Of a DNA stretch of 64,000 bases, positions 1 to 8,662 are shown piece after piece. How positions within the stretch are numbered: the stretch's first letter is position 1; every line of letters begins with the position of its first letter. A program made the translations under genes and the position numbers. This DNA comes from Caldilineales bacterium (GTDB lineage: Bacteria > Chloroflexota > Anaerolineae > J102): contig JAIBAP010000028.1 in NCBI GenBank assembly GCA_019695115.1, positions 1-64,000 on the forward strand. The letters are read 5' to 3'. The notes below the pieces were generated by a model. It was not told the DNA's origin, made no database searches, and worked only from the letters and a program-made list of their open reading frames with translations.

Positions 1-313
1 TTCAGCCTACTTTGATGCCAGGTGTCGACTGCTCGGCCGAGCCGGCGTTTGCGCCCCTGCCTGGATTATGTGAGTTCCGCCTACTTTAACTCATCTCCCT
101 CTCTTCGGGAAACTTTGACGCCCACCCACAGTTCCTGGAGGGCTTGCGGTTTCAATCGGCCTCCTGTAAAATAGGGTTGGTTCTCGAAGAGACATACGCT
201 GTGCGGAGCATTCGCCAGGCAACAAGAGATGATCTTCAGACTGCCGTAAACGATCTATTCCAGGACTATCTGCAATTTCAGTATCTTCTTGTTATCTGGG
301 GGTACGCGAACGC
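1..313. other. Upstream region with no supported gene
   Basis: No open frame here has family features. Two short similar words (cctactttgatg near 7 and cctactttaactc near 79) are visible but no larger repeat or RNA gene. The first supported gene begins at 314. A G-rich stretch at 299-302 is the only candidate ribosome-binding element for it. Confidence 0.5.
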
Positions 314-1447
314 ATGGAGAAGCACCCGTCCGAAGTCAAACCAGAGTCGTGGCTCGTCTCTGCCGGTCGCGCCGCCGAGCCTGGCGCCCCGTTGAACGTG
401 CCACCGATCCCCGCCTCGAACTTCCTGATCGGCCAGGGGCGCGAGTACGCTCGCGGTGATGGCACACCGACCTGGGAAGCACTCGAAGAAGTCGTCGGCG
501 GGCTTGAATCTGGTAGGGCCGTGGCGTTCGCGTCAGGAATGGCCGCCATCGCAGCGGTCTTCGATCAGCTTCCGGTTGGCGCCGTCGTGGTGCTGCCGGA
601 TGATTGCTATCAGGGTGTGGCGGGCCTGGTGTCCGCAGGCGCTGAACGACAGCGATGGTCGCTGCAGCGGGTGGCGGTGGACGATACCGCCGGCTGGATC
701 CGCGCCAGCGGTGTGGCTGACCTGGTCTGGTTGGAATCCCCGTCCAACCCGCTGCTGGCGGTGGCGGACCTGGAGGCCATTTGCGCCGCACCGCGCAAAC
801 TCGGCGCCATCGTGGCCGTGGACAACACCTTCGCCACGCCGTTGAATCAGCAGCCGCTTGAGTTTGGCGCGTCGGTGTCTCTGCAATCGGCCACCAAGTT
901 CATCGGTGGCCATTCGGACCTGCTGGCAGGACTGGCCACGACGAGAGACGAGGAACTCTGGCAGGCCCTCAGGAAGTCGCGCGAGTTGACCGGCGCGACG
1001 CCAGGGACACTCGAAGCCTTTCTGGCCGTCCGCGGGGCGCGAACCCTCGCCCTGCGTCTGCAGCGGGCCCAGCAGACAGCCATGATGCTTGCGGCTCGGC
1101 TCGAGATGCACCCGCTGGTCACACGCGTCCGCTATCCCGGCTTGTCCTCGCATCCGACGCACGCGATAGCCAGGCGGGTCCTCAAGGGCTTCGGCACGAT
1201 CATCTCGTTCGATCTGGCCGGAGGAGCCGAGTTCGCCGATGGCGTCTGTCAGCGCGTCCGCCTCATTCGCCACGCCACGAGTCTCGGCGCGGTGGAATCT
1301 ACTATGGAACGAAGAGCCGCGCTTCCAGGGCAGGGACACCTGCCGCCCTCGCTCCTGCGTCTCAGCGTTGGGATCGAAGACGCCGACGATCTCTGGCACG
1401 ATCTCGAGTCGGCAATCGGCTCTGCTGATACTCGACATAAACCCTGA
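314..1447 (+). CDS. Cys/Met metabolism PLP-dependent enzyme (cystathionine gamma-synthase/gamma-lyase family)
   Basis: This is a fold-type I PLP enzyme of transsulfuration: gamma-synthase, gamma-lyase or beta-lyase. The 377 aa match the usual 380-400 aa. Visible family marks are the aldehyde-binding region ASGMAAIAAVF, the Asp of VAVDNTFATP that contacts the PLP ring nitrogen, and the Schiff-base lysine in SATKFIGGHSD. The C-terminal domain ends with PPSLLRLSVGIEDADDL, which carries the Arg that binds the substrate carboxylate. Which of the family reactions it performs cannot be read from sequence. The next gene is 31 bp downstream in the same direction and may be cotranscribed. There is no clear Shine-Dalgarno; the ATG at 314 was kept because similarity to the family begins shortly after it. 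Confidence 0.85.
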   Translation: MEKHPSEVKPESWLVSAGRAAEPGAPLNVPPIPASNFLIGQGREYARGDGTPTWEALEEVVGGLESGRAVAFASGMAAIAAVFDQLPVGAVVVLPDDCYQGVAGLVSAGAERQRWSLQRVAVDDTAGWIRASGVADLVWLESPSNPLLAVADLEAICAAPRKLGAIVAVDNTFATPLNQQPLEFGASVSLQSATKFIGGHSDLLAGLATTRDEELWQALRKSRELTGATPGTLEAFLAVRGARTLALRLQRAQQTAMMLAARLEMHPLVTRVRYPGLSSHPTHAIARRVLKGFGTIISFDLAGGAEFADGVCQRVRLIRHATSLGAVESTMERRAALPGQGHLPPSLLRLSVGIEDADDLWHDLESAIGSADTRHKP

Positions 1448-1478
1448 GTGCTTTGCTACGATAGGAGGAAACAAACGC

Positions 1479-1904
1479 ATGAAGCTACCCGATTCTGCCC
1501 GCAACTTGATCGAATCCGGGGCGCACGCCCACCTGGTCACCCTCAACCCCGACGGCAGCCCACAAGTCACCGTCGTTTGGGTCGGGCTGGATGGAGATGA
1601 CATCGTCGCCGCGCACCTCATCGAGAGCAAGAAAGTACGCAATCTGCGGCGCGATGGGCGTATAGCGTTGACATTCGAAAGCGACGCCAAGAGCGCGATG
1701 GGACTGACGGAGTACCTGGTCGTCTATGGCCAGGCCCGCATCGAAAAAGGCGGCGCGGCTGAACTGCTGCAGAAGCTGGCCTATGTCTACCTGGGGCCTG
1801 GCGTCAAATTCCCGCCGATGGACAATCCACCGCCCGGCTTCATCACCCGCATCCAGGTCGAGCGCGTCAGCGGCGTCGGGCCGTGGACCGGGCGATCCGT
1901 GTGA
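1479..1904 (+). CDS. PPOX-class (pyridoxamine-phosphate-oxidase fold) F420/FMN-dependent enzyme
   Basis: The 141-aa split-barrel flavin or deazaflavin-binding protein belongs to the PPOX family. The N-terminal HAHLVTLNPDGSPQVTVVW is the typical first beta-hairpin; VRNLRRDGRIALTFE and EYLVVYGQARIE are the following family segments. Such proteins bind F420 or FMN and reduce small substrates; the specific substrate is unknown. The start at 1479 is supported by AGGAGG at 1463-1468. It lies 31 bp after the PLP enzyme, and no functional link is evident. Confidence 0.8.
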   Translation: MKLPDSARNLIESGAHAHLVTLNPDGSPQVTVVWVGLDGDDIVAAHLIESKKVRNLRRDGRIALTFESDAKSAMGLTEYLVVYGQARIEKGGAAELLQKLAYVYLGPGVKFPPMDNPPPGFITRIQVERVSGVGPWTGRSV

Positions 1905-2053
1905 GACCGCGGGCCATCGAACCCGGCCAGCCCCGCGCCGGCGACCCGGTGGCGCACAAGTGGGTTCCTGACTTCTTTCTATCATCCTGTTCCATCCTCC
2001 TATGCGGCTGAAGTACTAAGAAATAGCTCCTGTTGGAACGCTGACTGGATAGC

Positions 2054-2692
2054 ATGACTAGACTGACACAACACCGCTTGAGAAATGCCCGGAAACCTAC
2101 CGGCAGGCTCGGGCGGTTTTTGATCAGAGCCATGACCATCAGGCATTCCCCAATGACCAACTGGGGGTTGAGTCATCTCTCGATCGGGAAACAAGACACG
2201 GTCTTGGATATCGGCTGCGGCGGGGGCGGAGCTGTCCATAAGCTGGCCAAGATCGCCACTGCGGGAAAGGTCCATGGCATCGATTACTCCCATGAGAGTG
2301 TCATGGTAGCTCGTATCACAAACAAGCATTTTCTGCAGATGGGCCGCGTCGAAATCCAGCAAGGCTCAGTATCCTGTTTGCCGTTCTCCGATAGCGTGTT
2401 TGACCTTGTCACTGCTGTCAACACACACAACTTCTGGCCTGATTTGGTCACTGATATGCAGGAGATCTTGCGGGTCCTGAAACCCGGTGGAAAGTTGATA
2501 ATCATCGGGAGTGTGTATGCAGGCGGGAAGAATGACAAGCGGAATCAGGAATATGCGAAATTGGTGGAAATGGCATTCCCCAGCATCGATGAACTTGCCA
2601 ATCTCTGCGCGCAGGCCGGTTATTCAGAAGTGCAGGTATTCGAGGAATATGGTCGGGGTTGGATGTGTGGCGTCGGCAGGAAACCATTGTAG
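2054..2692 (+). CDS. Class I SAM-dependent methyltransferase
   Basis: A 212-aa Rossmann-fold methyltransferase. Motif I is VLDIGCGGGGAVHKLA (about residues 51-66). An acidic GIDYS follows at the end of strand 2, then VSCLPFSDSVFDLVTAVNTH (motifs II/III) and LKPGGKLIIIG before strand 5. This is the ubiquinone/menaquinone-type methyltransferase shape (Methyltransf_11), but the substrate is not identifiable. It stands alone, with 149 bp of empty sequence upstream and 169 bp downstream. Confidence 0.8.
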   Translation: MTRLTQHRLRNARKPTGRLGRFLIRAMTIRHSPMTNWGLSHLSIGKQDTVLDIGCGGGGAVHKLAKIATAGKVHGIDYSHESVMVARITNKHFLQMGRVEIQQGSVSCLPFSDSVFDLVTAVNTHNFWPDLVTDMQEILRVLKPGGKLIIIGSVYAGGKNDKRNQEYAKLVEMAFPSIDELANLCAQAGYSEVQVFEEYGRGWMCGVGRKPL

Positions 2693-2861
2693 AAAGTGAG
2701 AACGAGCAAGCCCCCCTCTTGGGATGTCCATCATGGTTGAATTCGTCACAGGCGGAGAGGGCAAGGATGAACCTGATCGCGTTCTCCGACGGAAAGCTGC
2801 GAGTCAATCCCCAAATCCCCAAAACTGATGGTTTTCGAACCCACTTTACCCCAGGTCACCC

Positions 2862-3245
2862 ATGTACTACATCATCCCCACCCCCAAATCCCTCGACCAG
2901 GCGTGCGCCGACCTCGAAGCCGCCGCCAAACGACACGGCTTCGGCGTCCTCCATGTCCACGACATCGGCGCCACCCTCCGCAGCAAGGGCGTCGCTTTCA
3001 GCGGCCAGGCCAGGGTCTTCGAGATCTGCAACCCGGTGCAGGCCAGCAAAGTCCTCTCCATCGATATGCGCCTGAATATGGCCCTGCCCTGCCGCATCTC
3101 GGTGTATGTGGACAGAGGCCAGACCCAAATCGGCTTGATCGAGCCGGTGCAGATGCTGGCAGCACTTTCTGACCACCCGGCCCTGCTACAAGTCGCCCAC
3201 GAGGTGCAGGAAAAGATGATCCAGATGGCCGACGAAGCGAGCTGA
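2862..3245 (+). CDS. DUF302 family protein
   Basis: A 127-aa DUF302-like protein: an alpha/beta single domain beginning MYYIIPTPKSLDQACADL, followed by the family segments KRHGFGVLHVHDI and ARVFEICNP. It ends with an amphipathic helix (LQVAHEVQEKMIQMA). DUF302 proteins are small soluble domains of unknown function, sometimes linked with redox or heavy-metal stress. No operon partner is close. The start ATG at 2862 has a weak AGGT upstream. Confidence 0.75.
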   Translation: MYYIIPTPKSLDQACADLEAAAKRHGFGVLHVHDIGATLRSKGVAFSGQARVFEICNPVQASKVLSIDMRLNMALPCRISVYVDRGQTQIGLIEPVQMLAALSDHPALLQVAHEVQEKMIQMADEAS

Positions 3246-3406
3246 GCATCCGGCGGCAGTTCGCCCTCGCCGTAACGATTGCGGAGTGGTTGGGCGAGGC
3301 GATACCGGATTAGCCTTTCACAGGAGGTGAAGCGTGATGCTGAGCCGCGCACAAGGCCGCGCCGCCGCTTGGCCGCAGCCCACTCTCTGGGGTAGACTCC
3401 GGCCTT

Positions 3407-4435
3407 ATGCGTCTGCTTCCCACTTTCGTCTGCACCCTGGCCCTGAGCACGGCCCTTCTCCTCTCCCCTCGCTCCACCTTCGCCCAGGGCCACCCCTGCG
3501 ACCCGCCCAACGTCCTGCCGAGCGGCGTCTGCAACTTCGACACCTTCTACGGCTCTCCCCCGCGCCAAATCCCATCCGGCTGGACGGCCTTCATCCAAAG
3601 CGGCGACCTGACCTATATGCAGGACCTGGACACCTTCTGGGGCGCGCCCAGCCTGCGCATGTGGAGCAACGGCGGCACCTTTCGGGCCGGCATCTACACC
3701 CAGGTCGCGGTCACGCCCGGCGCCGGCTATCGGGCCAGCATTGCCTGGGGCGCACCCAACGAACCGGACACCTTTGGCCGCCAGCTTGGACTCGACCCCA
3801 CCGGCGGCGCCGATCCCAACGCCCCTACCGTCATCTGGGGGCCGATGCACTGGGGGCCGGGGCGTCTCCTCAACTATCCGCCCGGCCAGGGCCCGAACAT
3901 CGACGTGCGCGCCCGCGCCGTCGGCGACAGGATGACGGTCTTCTTCCTCACCGACCACAACCGCAGCACCGGTGATAACTTCATCTTTGTCGATGCCATC
4001 GGCCTCTACCCGGACGAAAACGCGCCTGCCGCCGCCACCCCCACCCCGCCGCCCACCGCCACCCGCGCCCCCGTCCAGGCGCCCGCCCGTTCCCAACCTG
4101 CCCCGGCTTCGGCGACGCCCACCAACTCGCCCACGGCCTCGCCCACCCCAACCGCGACGCCCACCCTCACGCCCTCGCCCAGCCCTACCGCTACGTTTTC
4201 GCCCACCCCCAGCCCGACTGCCACGGCGACCGCCACCGTCACCCCCACCCGCACCCCCACCCCTTCGCCCACCCCCACCCCCACCGCCACGCCCGGCTTC
4301 TTTGGCCGCCTGGCCCCGCGCAGCTTCAGCCGTCTCCATTCGCCCGGCCTCGACTGGCTGGACCTGGCCGGATTCACCGGCGTCCTCATGGCTGCTGGTC
4401 TTTTCATCTGGCTTTACCGCCGGCCCCAGGTCTGA
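3407..4435 (+). CDS. Secreted, membrane-anchored protein with Thr/Pro-rich stalk
   Basis: The 342-aa protein has a signal peptide (about residues 1-26, ending STFA-QG) and a globular domain (about 27-205) rich in Trp, Gly and aromatic residues that looks like a beta-sandwich. A low-complexity Thr/Pro/Ser/Ala stalk covers about 207-295. The C-terminal membrane segment [17 protein letters not shown] is followed by positive residues, so it is probably displayed on the outer face of the cytoplasmic membrane. The globular part contains [11 protein letters not shown] and the end segment [11 protein letters not shown], which resemble carbohydrate-binding jelly rolls; that is an inference. The stalk type is typical of Chloroflexota. 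A large G-rich opposite-strand frame covering it is a shadow of the Pro-rich codons. Confidence 0.7.
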   Translation: MRLLPTFVCTLALSTALLLSPRSTFAQGHPCDPPNVLPSGVCNFDTFYGSPPRQIPSGWTAFIQSGDLTYMQDLDTFWGAPSLRMWSNGGTFRAGIYTQVAVTPGAGYRASIAWGAPNEPDTFGRQLGLDPTGGADPNAPTVIWGPMHWGPGRLLNYPPGQGPNIDVRARAVGDRMTVFFLTDHNRSTGDNFIFVDAIGLYPDENAPAAATPTPPPTATRAPVQAPARSQPAPASATPTNSPTASPTPTATPTLTPSPSPTATFSPTPSPTATATATVTPTRTPTPSPTPTPTATPGFFGRLAPRSFSRLHSPGLDWLDLAGFTGVLMAAGLFIWLYRRPQV

Positions 4436-4441
4436 TATACT
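4413..4441 (+). promoter_or_regulatory. Predicted sigma70-type promoter of tRNA-Arg(TCG)
   Basis: TTTACC at 4413-4418, a 17-bp spacer, and TATACT at 4436-4441, placed so that transcription would start just before the tRNA at 4450. It overlaps the end of the preceding coding sequence. The second tRNA-Arg of this window has the same TATACT at a similar distance. Confidence 0.5.
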
Positions 4442-4449
4442 TCAGCCAT

Positions 4450-4522
4450 GCCCTCGTAGCTCAATGGCTAGAGCGTCGGTCTTCGGAACCGCAGGTTGGG
4501 GGTTCGAATCCCTCCGGGGGTA
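4450..4522 (+). tRNA. tRNA-Arg (anticodon TCG)
   Basis: A 73-nt cloverleaf. The acceptor arm GCCCTCG pairs with CGGGGGT (with G-U pairs), the D stem is GCTC/GAGC, the anticodon loop is CTTCGGA with anticodon TCG, and the T arm is GGGGG-TTCGAAT-CCCTC. The discriminator is A; CCA is not encoded. The outermost anticodon-stem pair is T-C mismatched. It reads CGA arginine codons. A coding gene starts 11 bp after it. Confidence 0.9.
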
Positions 4523-4533
4523 TTTCAGAGGCT

Positions 4534-5046
4534 ATGGCGCACGCACTCGTCGATCAACTTCGTTTCACCCGTTCCGAGTTCCTGCGCGGTCTCGAAGGGC
4601 TGGGGGAACAAGACGCGCAACGCCGTCTGGGGCCGATGAATTGTATCAGTTGGAATGTCGGGCATCTGGCCTGGCAAGAACAGCGCTACTGGCTCCAGCG
4701 CCTGGCCGGGACCACCCTGCTGCCAGAGTTGGATCGCCAGTTCTGCTACGGCTGCCCGCCGCTCACGCCACCCCTGGCCGAGATGCTGGCCGCCTGGAAC
4801 GCCGTCATCGCCGCCAGCGACCCACTCCTCGATATGCTCGCTACCGCCGATCTCACGCCTTTTCGCAGCTTCGGCGTCGAAGGCGGCGAATTCGTCACCA
4901 GCGTGGGCAACCTGATGCAACGGGTAATCTACCACTACTGGTATCACAACGGCGAGAACCAGGCCATCCGCCAGACGCTTGGGCACAGCGGCTTGCCGGA
5001 CTTCGTGGGCGACATCGATGTTCTGGCGCCGTACCGGCCGGAATAG
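4534..5046 (+). CDS. DinB-superfamily (four-helix metal-binding) protein
   Basis: A 170-aa DinB/DUF664-like four-helix bundle. The His residues expected to bind metal are in SWNVGHLAWQEQRYW (about residue 44) and in VIYHYWYHNGENQAIRQ near residues 131-135. These proteins are thiol-dependent transferases or hydrolases (bacillithiol and mycothiol types are known); no specific substrate can be named. This is not the DinB DNA polymerase, which occurs separately at 54548-55720. It begins 11 bp after the tRNA. Confidence 0.75.
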   Translation: MAHALVDQLRFTRSEFLRGLEGLGEQDAQRRLGPMNCISWNVGHLAWQEQRYWLQRLAGTTLLPELDRQFCYGCPPLTPPLAEMLAAWNAVIAASDPLLDMLATADLTPFRSFGVEGGEFVTSVGNLMQRVIYHYWYHNGENQAIRQTLGHSGLPDFVGDIDVLAPYRPE

Positions 5047-5200
5047 GGGCGAAGCTACGGGGTCTTGGCTCTCTCGACCGGGGAATCGCCAAATCGGCTT
5101 GTCCCTGCATCTTTAGCGCGCCCCACGGTTGCGGAAGACGCCCGGTTTGAGTACACTTAGGCACTTTTCTAATCCAACCAGGATTGTACCGGAGATGACC

Positions 5201-6682
5201 ATGACTGTGTTAGCAAACACTGCCGCCGCCGAGTTGAAGCCGCGCCACGGCTGGCTCAAGAGCGCCAACGTATTCTATGCGCCGGCGACCTTGACCCCCC
5301 TCCTCGAGGAGACGGCTCGCGGCCTTCTCAACGAATTCAGTGTGCTGGGGCACTTCGTGCAGGATGCGCCCAACGACGAAACCACCATCCTGCTCACCAC
5401 CGCTCGCTACGGCGAGAACCTGAACTGGCGGCAGGCGCCGCTGTTCACAGCCCGCGCCCGATACAAACTCGGCCGCCAGCCGACCATCTACACCCTTGTG
5501 CACATCCTGCCCGCCGAGTTGGATGAGCTGCTGGTGCACTTCGAGCAGGCGCTGGCCAAAGACCCACCCGCGCCCGAGGACTTCGAATTCGACGGCCTCT
5601 CGCCGCAGGCCTACCTGGTCCTCACCGAACAGGGGCGCCGGGGCGGGCCGATCCTGTCGGTCTTGCGGCTGTTGCAGGCGCAGCTCAAGAGCATCCGCAT
5701 CTTGCTGGTGGTGGGCGACCAGCACCCCGAATGCGTCTATCACTTCGATCTGGTGGGGGCCTACCCGCGCAGCAGCGCCGATGACCCGGCCGCCTTCTAC
5801 GAGGACATCGCCCTGCGCATGGTGACGACGGTGAGCACGCGCGAGGTCACACAGCACGAGATCGTCGCCGCGCCGCTGCCCTACGAACTCTGGCGGCAGA
5901 GCGGCGCCGCCGAAGCCATGCGCGCCGCCGCCCAGGAGCTTGGCCGCCGCCATTTCTTCACCGAGATGGTGCGCATCGCCGACCTGGTCAACGTGCCGGC
6001 GGTGGGCAGCTCGGTGGCCAGCCAATATAGCGAGGGGTGTTTCGGCACCTGGAGCCTCTCCCTGGACGGCCTGGTGGCCACCATCACCGGCAGCGCCCGG
6101 CCTGTCGATAAAGACAACATCACCGAAGACGAACTGGTGATCATCACCGGCGTGCGACCGGGCGGCGTGGGCGCCTTCGTCCGCCATGTCGAGGGCAAAC
6201 GCAACGACCCGCCCAGCTCCGAGGCGGTGGAGATGATCGACATGGATGTCTTGTTGCCCACCGTCCCCCTCGACCCTGCCTTTGGCGACGCCGCCACAGC
6301 GCCGGTGGTGCGGTCGAAGCTACACGGGCACCGCGGGGTGGCGTCCTACAACCCGGCCAGGGTCGAATACGTCGCCCTCGACCCACCCTATTTCCACTAC
6401 ATCGTCTCTTGCGCCACCGAAGCCCAGGCGCACGGCGTCAAGGGCGCCTTCTCGCGCTCGCAGTCCTTGCTCAACCCCGACGACCCCCGCCAACTGGCCT
6501 TCACCATCCTCCCCGGCCACGGTCTGGTGTTGGCGGAAAAATGGATCCCCGGCAAAGCGCCCTTCCAGGCCATGTGGGAGGCGATGGACGCTGGCGACAT
6601 CGTCATCGAAAGCCATGTCCCGCAGGGGCCGATCGAGTACGTCGGTTCTGGCGACGAGGCGATGGTCTTGCACGAGCTGTAG
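5201..6682 (+). CDS. Conserved-looking protein of unknown function (493 aa)
   Basis: I do not recognise this family. The protein is cytoplasmic in character, with no signal peptide or membrane segment. Notable segments are SVASQYSEGCFGTWSLSLDG near the centre, a following GSARPVD and IITGVRPGG, and a C-terminal half with ILPGHGLVLAEKWIPGKAP. Coding character is strong over the whole frame. The start is taken at the ATG at 5201 because GGAG lies at 5191-5194, 6 nt upstream; an alternative ATG at 5195 has no such site. A 25-bp-arm inverted repeat follows immediately and faces the convergent radical SAM gene. Confidence 0.7.
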   Translation: MTVLANTAAAELKPRHGWLKSANVFYAPATLTPLLEETARGLLNEFSVLGHFVQDAPNDETTILLTTARYGENLNWRQAPLFTARARYKLGRQPTIYTLVHILPAELDELLVHFEQALAKDPPAPEDFEFDGLSPQAYLVLTEQGRRGGPILSVLRLLQAQLKSIRILLVVGDQHPECVYHFDLVGAYPRSSADDPAAFYEDIALRMVTTVSTREVTQHEIVAAPLPYELWRQSGAAEAMRAAAQELGRRHFFTEMVRIADLVNVPAVGSSVASQYSEGCFGTWSLSLDGLVATITGSARPVDKDNITEDELVIITGVRPGGVGAFVRHVEGKRNDPPSSEAVEMIDMDVLLPTVPLDPAFGDAATAPVVRSKLHGHRGVASYNPARVEYVALDPPYFHYIVSCATEAQAHGVKGAFSRSQSLLNPDDPRQLAFTILPGHGLVLAEKWIPGKAPFQAMWEAMDAGDIVIESHVPQGPIEYVGSGDEAMVLHEL

Positions 6683-6686
6683 GCGG

Positions 6687-6748
6687 GAACGACTGAAGTC
6701 GTTACTACGAGGAGCCTTGACCACTCGTAGTAACGACTTTAGTCGTTC
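6687..6748. terminator. Bidirectional hairpin terminator between convergent genes
   Basis: Two 25-nt arms (6687-6711 and 6724-6748) are complementary except for one position that can form a G-U pair, with a 12-nt loop. The hairpin fills the space between the stop of the 493-aa gene and the stop of the radical SAM gene on the other strand. The arms contain the internal palindromic word AACGACTgAAGTCGTT. Confidence 0.7.
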
Positions 6749-7669
6749 TTAATCGTTCAACTCCAACGCCAACTGCCCGGTGGGGGCGGCGCGGGGTGGG
6801 CGCACGGGGGCGCGAGGGGCGAATCGCTGGCGCAGGCGGTCGATGCGGGCGCGCAACTGCTCGCGGTAGGCCCGGGGCGGGTCCTGTTGGCTGAGGTAGA
6901 GGCGCCGGTAGGGTTCCAGCAGGTGGGGGTGATGGCGGCGAAGATAGGCAAAGAGCGTGGTGCGGGTAGCGGCATACATGCGGAAGGGCTGATGAAAGCC
7001 GACCTCGGCCCCGTGGTCATAGGCGGCCTCGAACAGCGCCGCCAAGTGCACCTCATCGTCGTTGATCCCCGGCAGGATGGGCGCCAGCCCCACCGAGACC
7101 GGCACCCCCGCCTTCGCCAGTTCCGCCAGGGCGCGCAGCCGTTGGGCCGGCCCCGGCACATCCGGCTCCAGCTCGCGTGCCAGGCGCTCATCCAGGGTCG
7201 TGATTGACATAATCAGATGGAAGCGAGCGGCGCGATGGAGCGAGGCCATGATCTCGGCGTCGCGCAGGGCCAGGGTGTTCTTGGTCACCAGCGCCGCTGG
7301 CGTGAGTTGGTCGCGCAGGACCACGAGGGCGCCGCGTGTGAGTTGGTAGCGGCCCTCGGCGGGCTGGTAGGGGTCGGTAGCCGTGCCGATGCTGACATGC
7401 TCGCGGCGCCAACCGGCCGCGCGCAGGTCGGCCCGCAGCGCCTGCGCCAGATTTCGCTTCACGAACACCGTTTGGCTGAAGTCCTGATCGGGGTCGAGTT
7501 CCAGGAAGGTGTGCGTGTAGCGGGCGTAGCAATACACACAGCCATGCTTGCAGCCGCGATAGGGATTGAGCGACCATTTCATCGCCGGCATGTTGGCGCT
7601 CTCCACACGGGTGAGCGCGGTCTGCACGTCGATCTCGATGTAGCGGGTGCGTTCGGGCGCGGCGGTCAT
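6749..7669 (-). CDS. Radical SAM protein, Rv2578c/SplB-like
   Basis: A 306-aa radical SAM enzyme. The cluster motif is CKHGCVYC (Cys40, Cys44, Cys47 from the chosen start), preceded by the family signature SLNPYRGC. Later, VSIGTATDPYQPAEG and MSITTLDERLARELEP match the Rv2578c-type branch of the SplB-related group. The function in vivo is unknown; members are often near DNA repair or stress genes. The start was set at 7669 (MTAAPERT) rather than the longer frame, whose upstream part has no family character. It converges on the previous gene through the hairpin at 6687-6748. Confidence 0.8.
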   Translation of the reverse strand: MTAAPERTRYIEIDVQTALTRVESANMPAMKWSLNPYRGCKHGCVYCYARYTHTFLELDPDQDFSQTVFVKRNLAQALRADLRAAGWRREHVSIGTATDPYQPAEGRYQLTRGALVVLRDQLTPAALVTKNTLALRDAEIMASLHRAARFHLIMSITTLDERLARELEPDVPGPAQRLRALAELAKAGVPVSVGLAPILPGINDDEVHLAALFEAAYDHGAEVGFHQPFRMYAATRTTLFAYLRRHHPHLLEPYRRLYLSQQDPPRAYREQLRARIDRLRQRFAPRAPVRPPRAAPTGQLALELND

Positions 7670-7863
7670 GGCAGTCAGGCGGGGGGCAGGAACGAGGATG
7701 GGGGTAGGATAACATAGAACAAATGTTCTTGTCAAGCCGGGCTGCCGGGAGTGGGTAGCCGGAGGTGGGTAGCCGGTGCGTGCACTTCGGCGGCGGCTGT
7801 GCTACGATCTCTGGGCTGGCCGCAAGGGAGCGGACAAAGCATCGATCTTGCGCGATCAAAACC

Positions 7864-7892
7864 TTGACAAAATGTCTACAACCTGCTATAAC
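7864..7892 (+). promoter_or_regulatory. Strong predicted sigma70-type promoter for the peroxiredoxin/lacI pair
   Basis: TTGACA at 7864-7869, a 17-bp spacer, and TATAAC at 7887-7892: a full -35 match and a near-consensus -10. It lies 236 bp upstream of the peroxiredoxin start, so the 5' leader would contain the tandem simple-sequence block at 7910-8073. Confidence 0.6.
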
Positions 7893-7909
7893 TAGCTTGC
7901 CAGTTGACT

Positions 7910-8073
7910 GTTCCGTGTTCCGTGTTCCGTGTTCCGTGAGGATCGCCGACGTCTTCCCACGCCTCACGCCTCACGCCTCACGCCTCACGCTTCACGCTTC
8001 ACGCTTCACGCTTCACGCTTCACGCTTCACGTTTCACGCAACACGCAACACGCAACACGCAACACGCAACACC
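7910..8073. repeat. Simple-sequence block of 7-8 bp words
   Basis: Runs of tgttccg, then cacgcct, then cacgctt, then acgcaac succeed one another, each repeated several times. Closely similar words occur at 14741-14805, 23926-24043, 31428-31504 and 33558-33632. Here the block lies in the 5' leader of the peroxiredoxin gene. It has no spacer/repeat architecture, so it is not a CRISPR. The rest of the 7670-8127 gap holds a 14-bp tandem duplicate (gggtagccgg words near 7752-7775) and the promoter at 7864. Confidence 0.85.
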
Positions 8074-8127
8074 CATCTCAACCTGGCGCTCACCCCTCCC
8101 TCCTCCCCTTGCTCCCCGCCTTCCCCT

Positions 8128-8652
8128 ATGGACGCCCTTCTCGACACCATGCCGGCGCTCGACTTTCAGTCGCAGACCAACACCGGCGAACCCTTCCAAC
8201 TCACCCAGTACCAGGGCCAGCGCCACGTCGTGCTCGTCTTCAACCGCGGCTTCACCTGACCCTTCTGCCGCAAGCATATGGCGCAGTTGCGCCAAGACTA
8301 TCAGGCATTCATCGCCCGCGGGGCCGAGATCGTGGTCGTGGGACCCGAAGACGCCCGCATGTTCAACTATGTCTGGGATAAGGAGGCCATGCCCTTCGTG
8401 GGCGTTCCCGACCCCGACCATATCGTGGCCGAGCTCTACAGCCAGCAGGTCAAACTGCTCAAATTCGGCCGCATGCCCGCCCTGGTGGTCATCGACAAAC
8501 AGGGCCAGATCCGCTACCGGCACTATGCCAACTCCATGAGCGACATCCCCCCCAACGCCGAAATCCTGGCCGTGCTCGATCAACTCAACCGGCCGGACGG
8601 CGGCGCCGCGGCCATCACCCCTTCCCATCTGAGCCACGCCATGTCGGTCTGA
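8128..8652 (+). CDS. Peroxiredoxin-like (AhpC/TSA) selenoprotein with in-frame UGA
   Basis: A thioredoxin-fold peroxiredoxin-like protein of 174 residues if the TGA at 8257-8259 is read as selenocysteine. Frame and homology are continuous across the stop: VVLVFNRGFT-U-PFCRKHMA, where relatives have Cys-x-x-Cys after an RG. So Sec44-x-x-Cys47 replaces the redox pair CxxC. The downstream half (VVVGPEDARMFNYVW, FGRMPALVVIDKQGQIRYRH) is the normal fold. A GC-rich hairpin at 8279-8294 lies at the correct distance for a bacterial SECIS. An alternative reading is a nonsense-mutated pseudogene, which the intact downstream frame and the hairpin argue against. lacI follows 10 bp later. selA/B/C/D are not in this window. 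Confidence 0.75.
8279..8294 (+). promoter_or_regulatory. Candidate bacterial SECIS hairpin
   Basis: TGGCGC-AGTT-GCGCCA forms a perfect 6-bp stem with an AGUU loop. The loop begins about 25 nt after the in-frame UGA at 8257-8259, within the spacing known for bacterial SECIS elements, and it holds a GU as in the SelB-binding loop of E. coli fdhF. The assignment follows from spacing and loop content only. Confidence 0.55.
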
Positions 8653-8662
8653 CCAGGCAGCC

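Noticed and set aside
2867-4339. Long opposite-strand frame (about 490 codons) rich in Gly and Arg
   Set aside because: It is the shadow of the Pro/Thr-rich stalk of the secreted protein at 3407-4435; it has low complexity and no family features.
6687-6748. Insertion-sequence terminal repeats
   Set aside because: Only 12 bp lie between the arms and no transposase is present; it fits a terminator between convergent genes.
7910-8073. Possible CRISPR-like array
   Set aside because: The words are 7-8 bp in direct tandem without unique spacers, and no cas genes are present.
8257-8259. Nonsense mutation making the peroxiredoxin a pseudogene
   Set aside because: The stop replaces a redox Cys exactly, the frame continues intact for 131 codons, and a SECIS-like hairpin follows; selenocysteine is the better reading.
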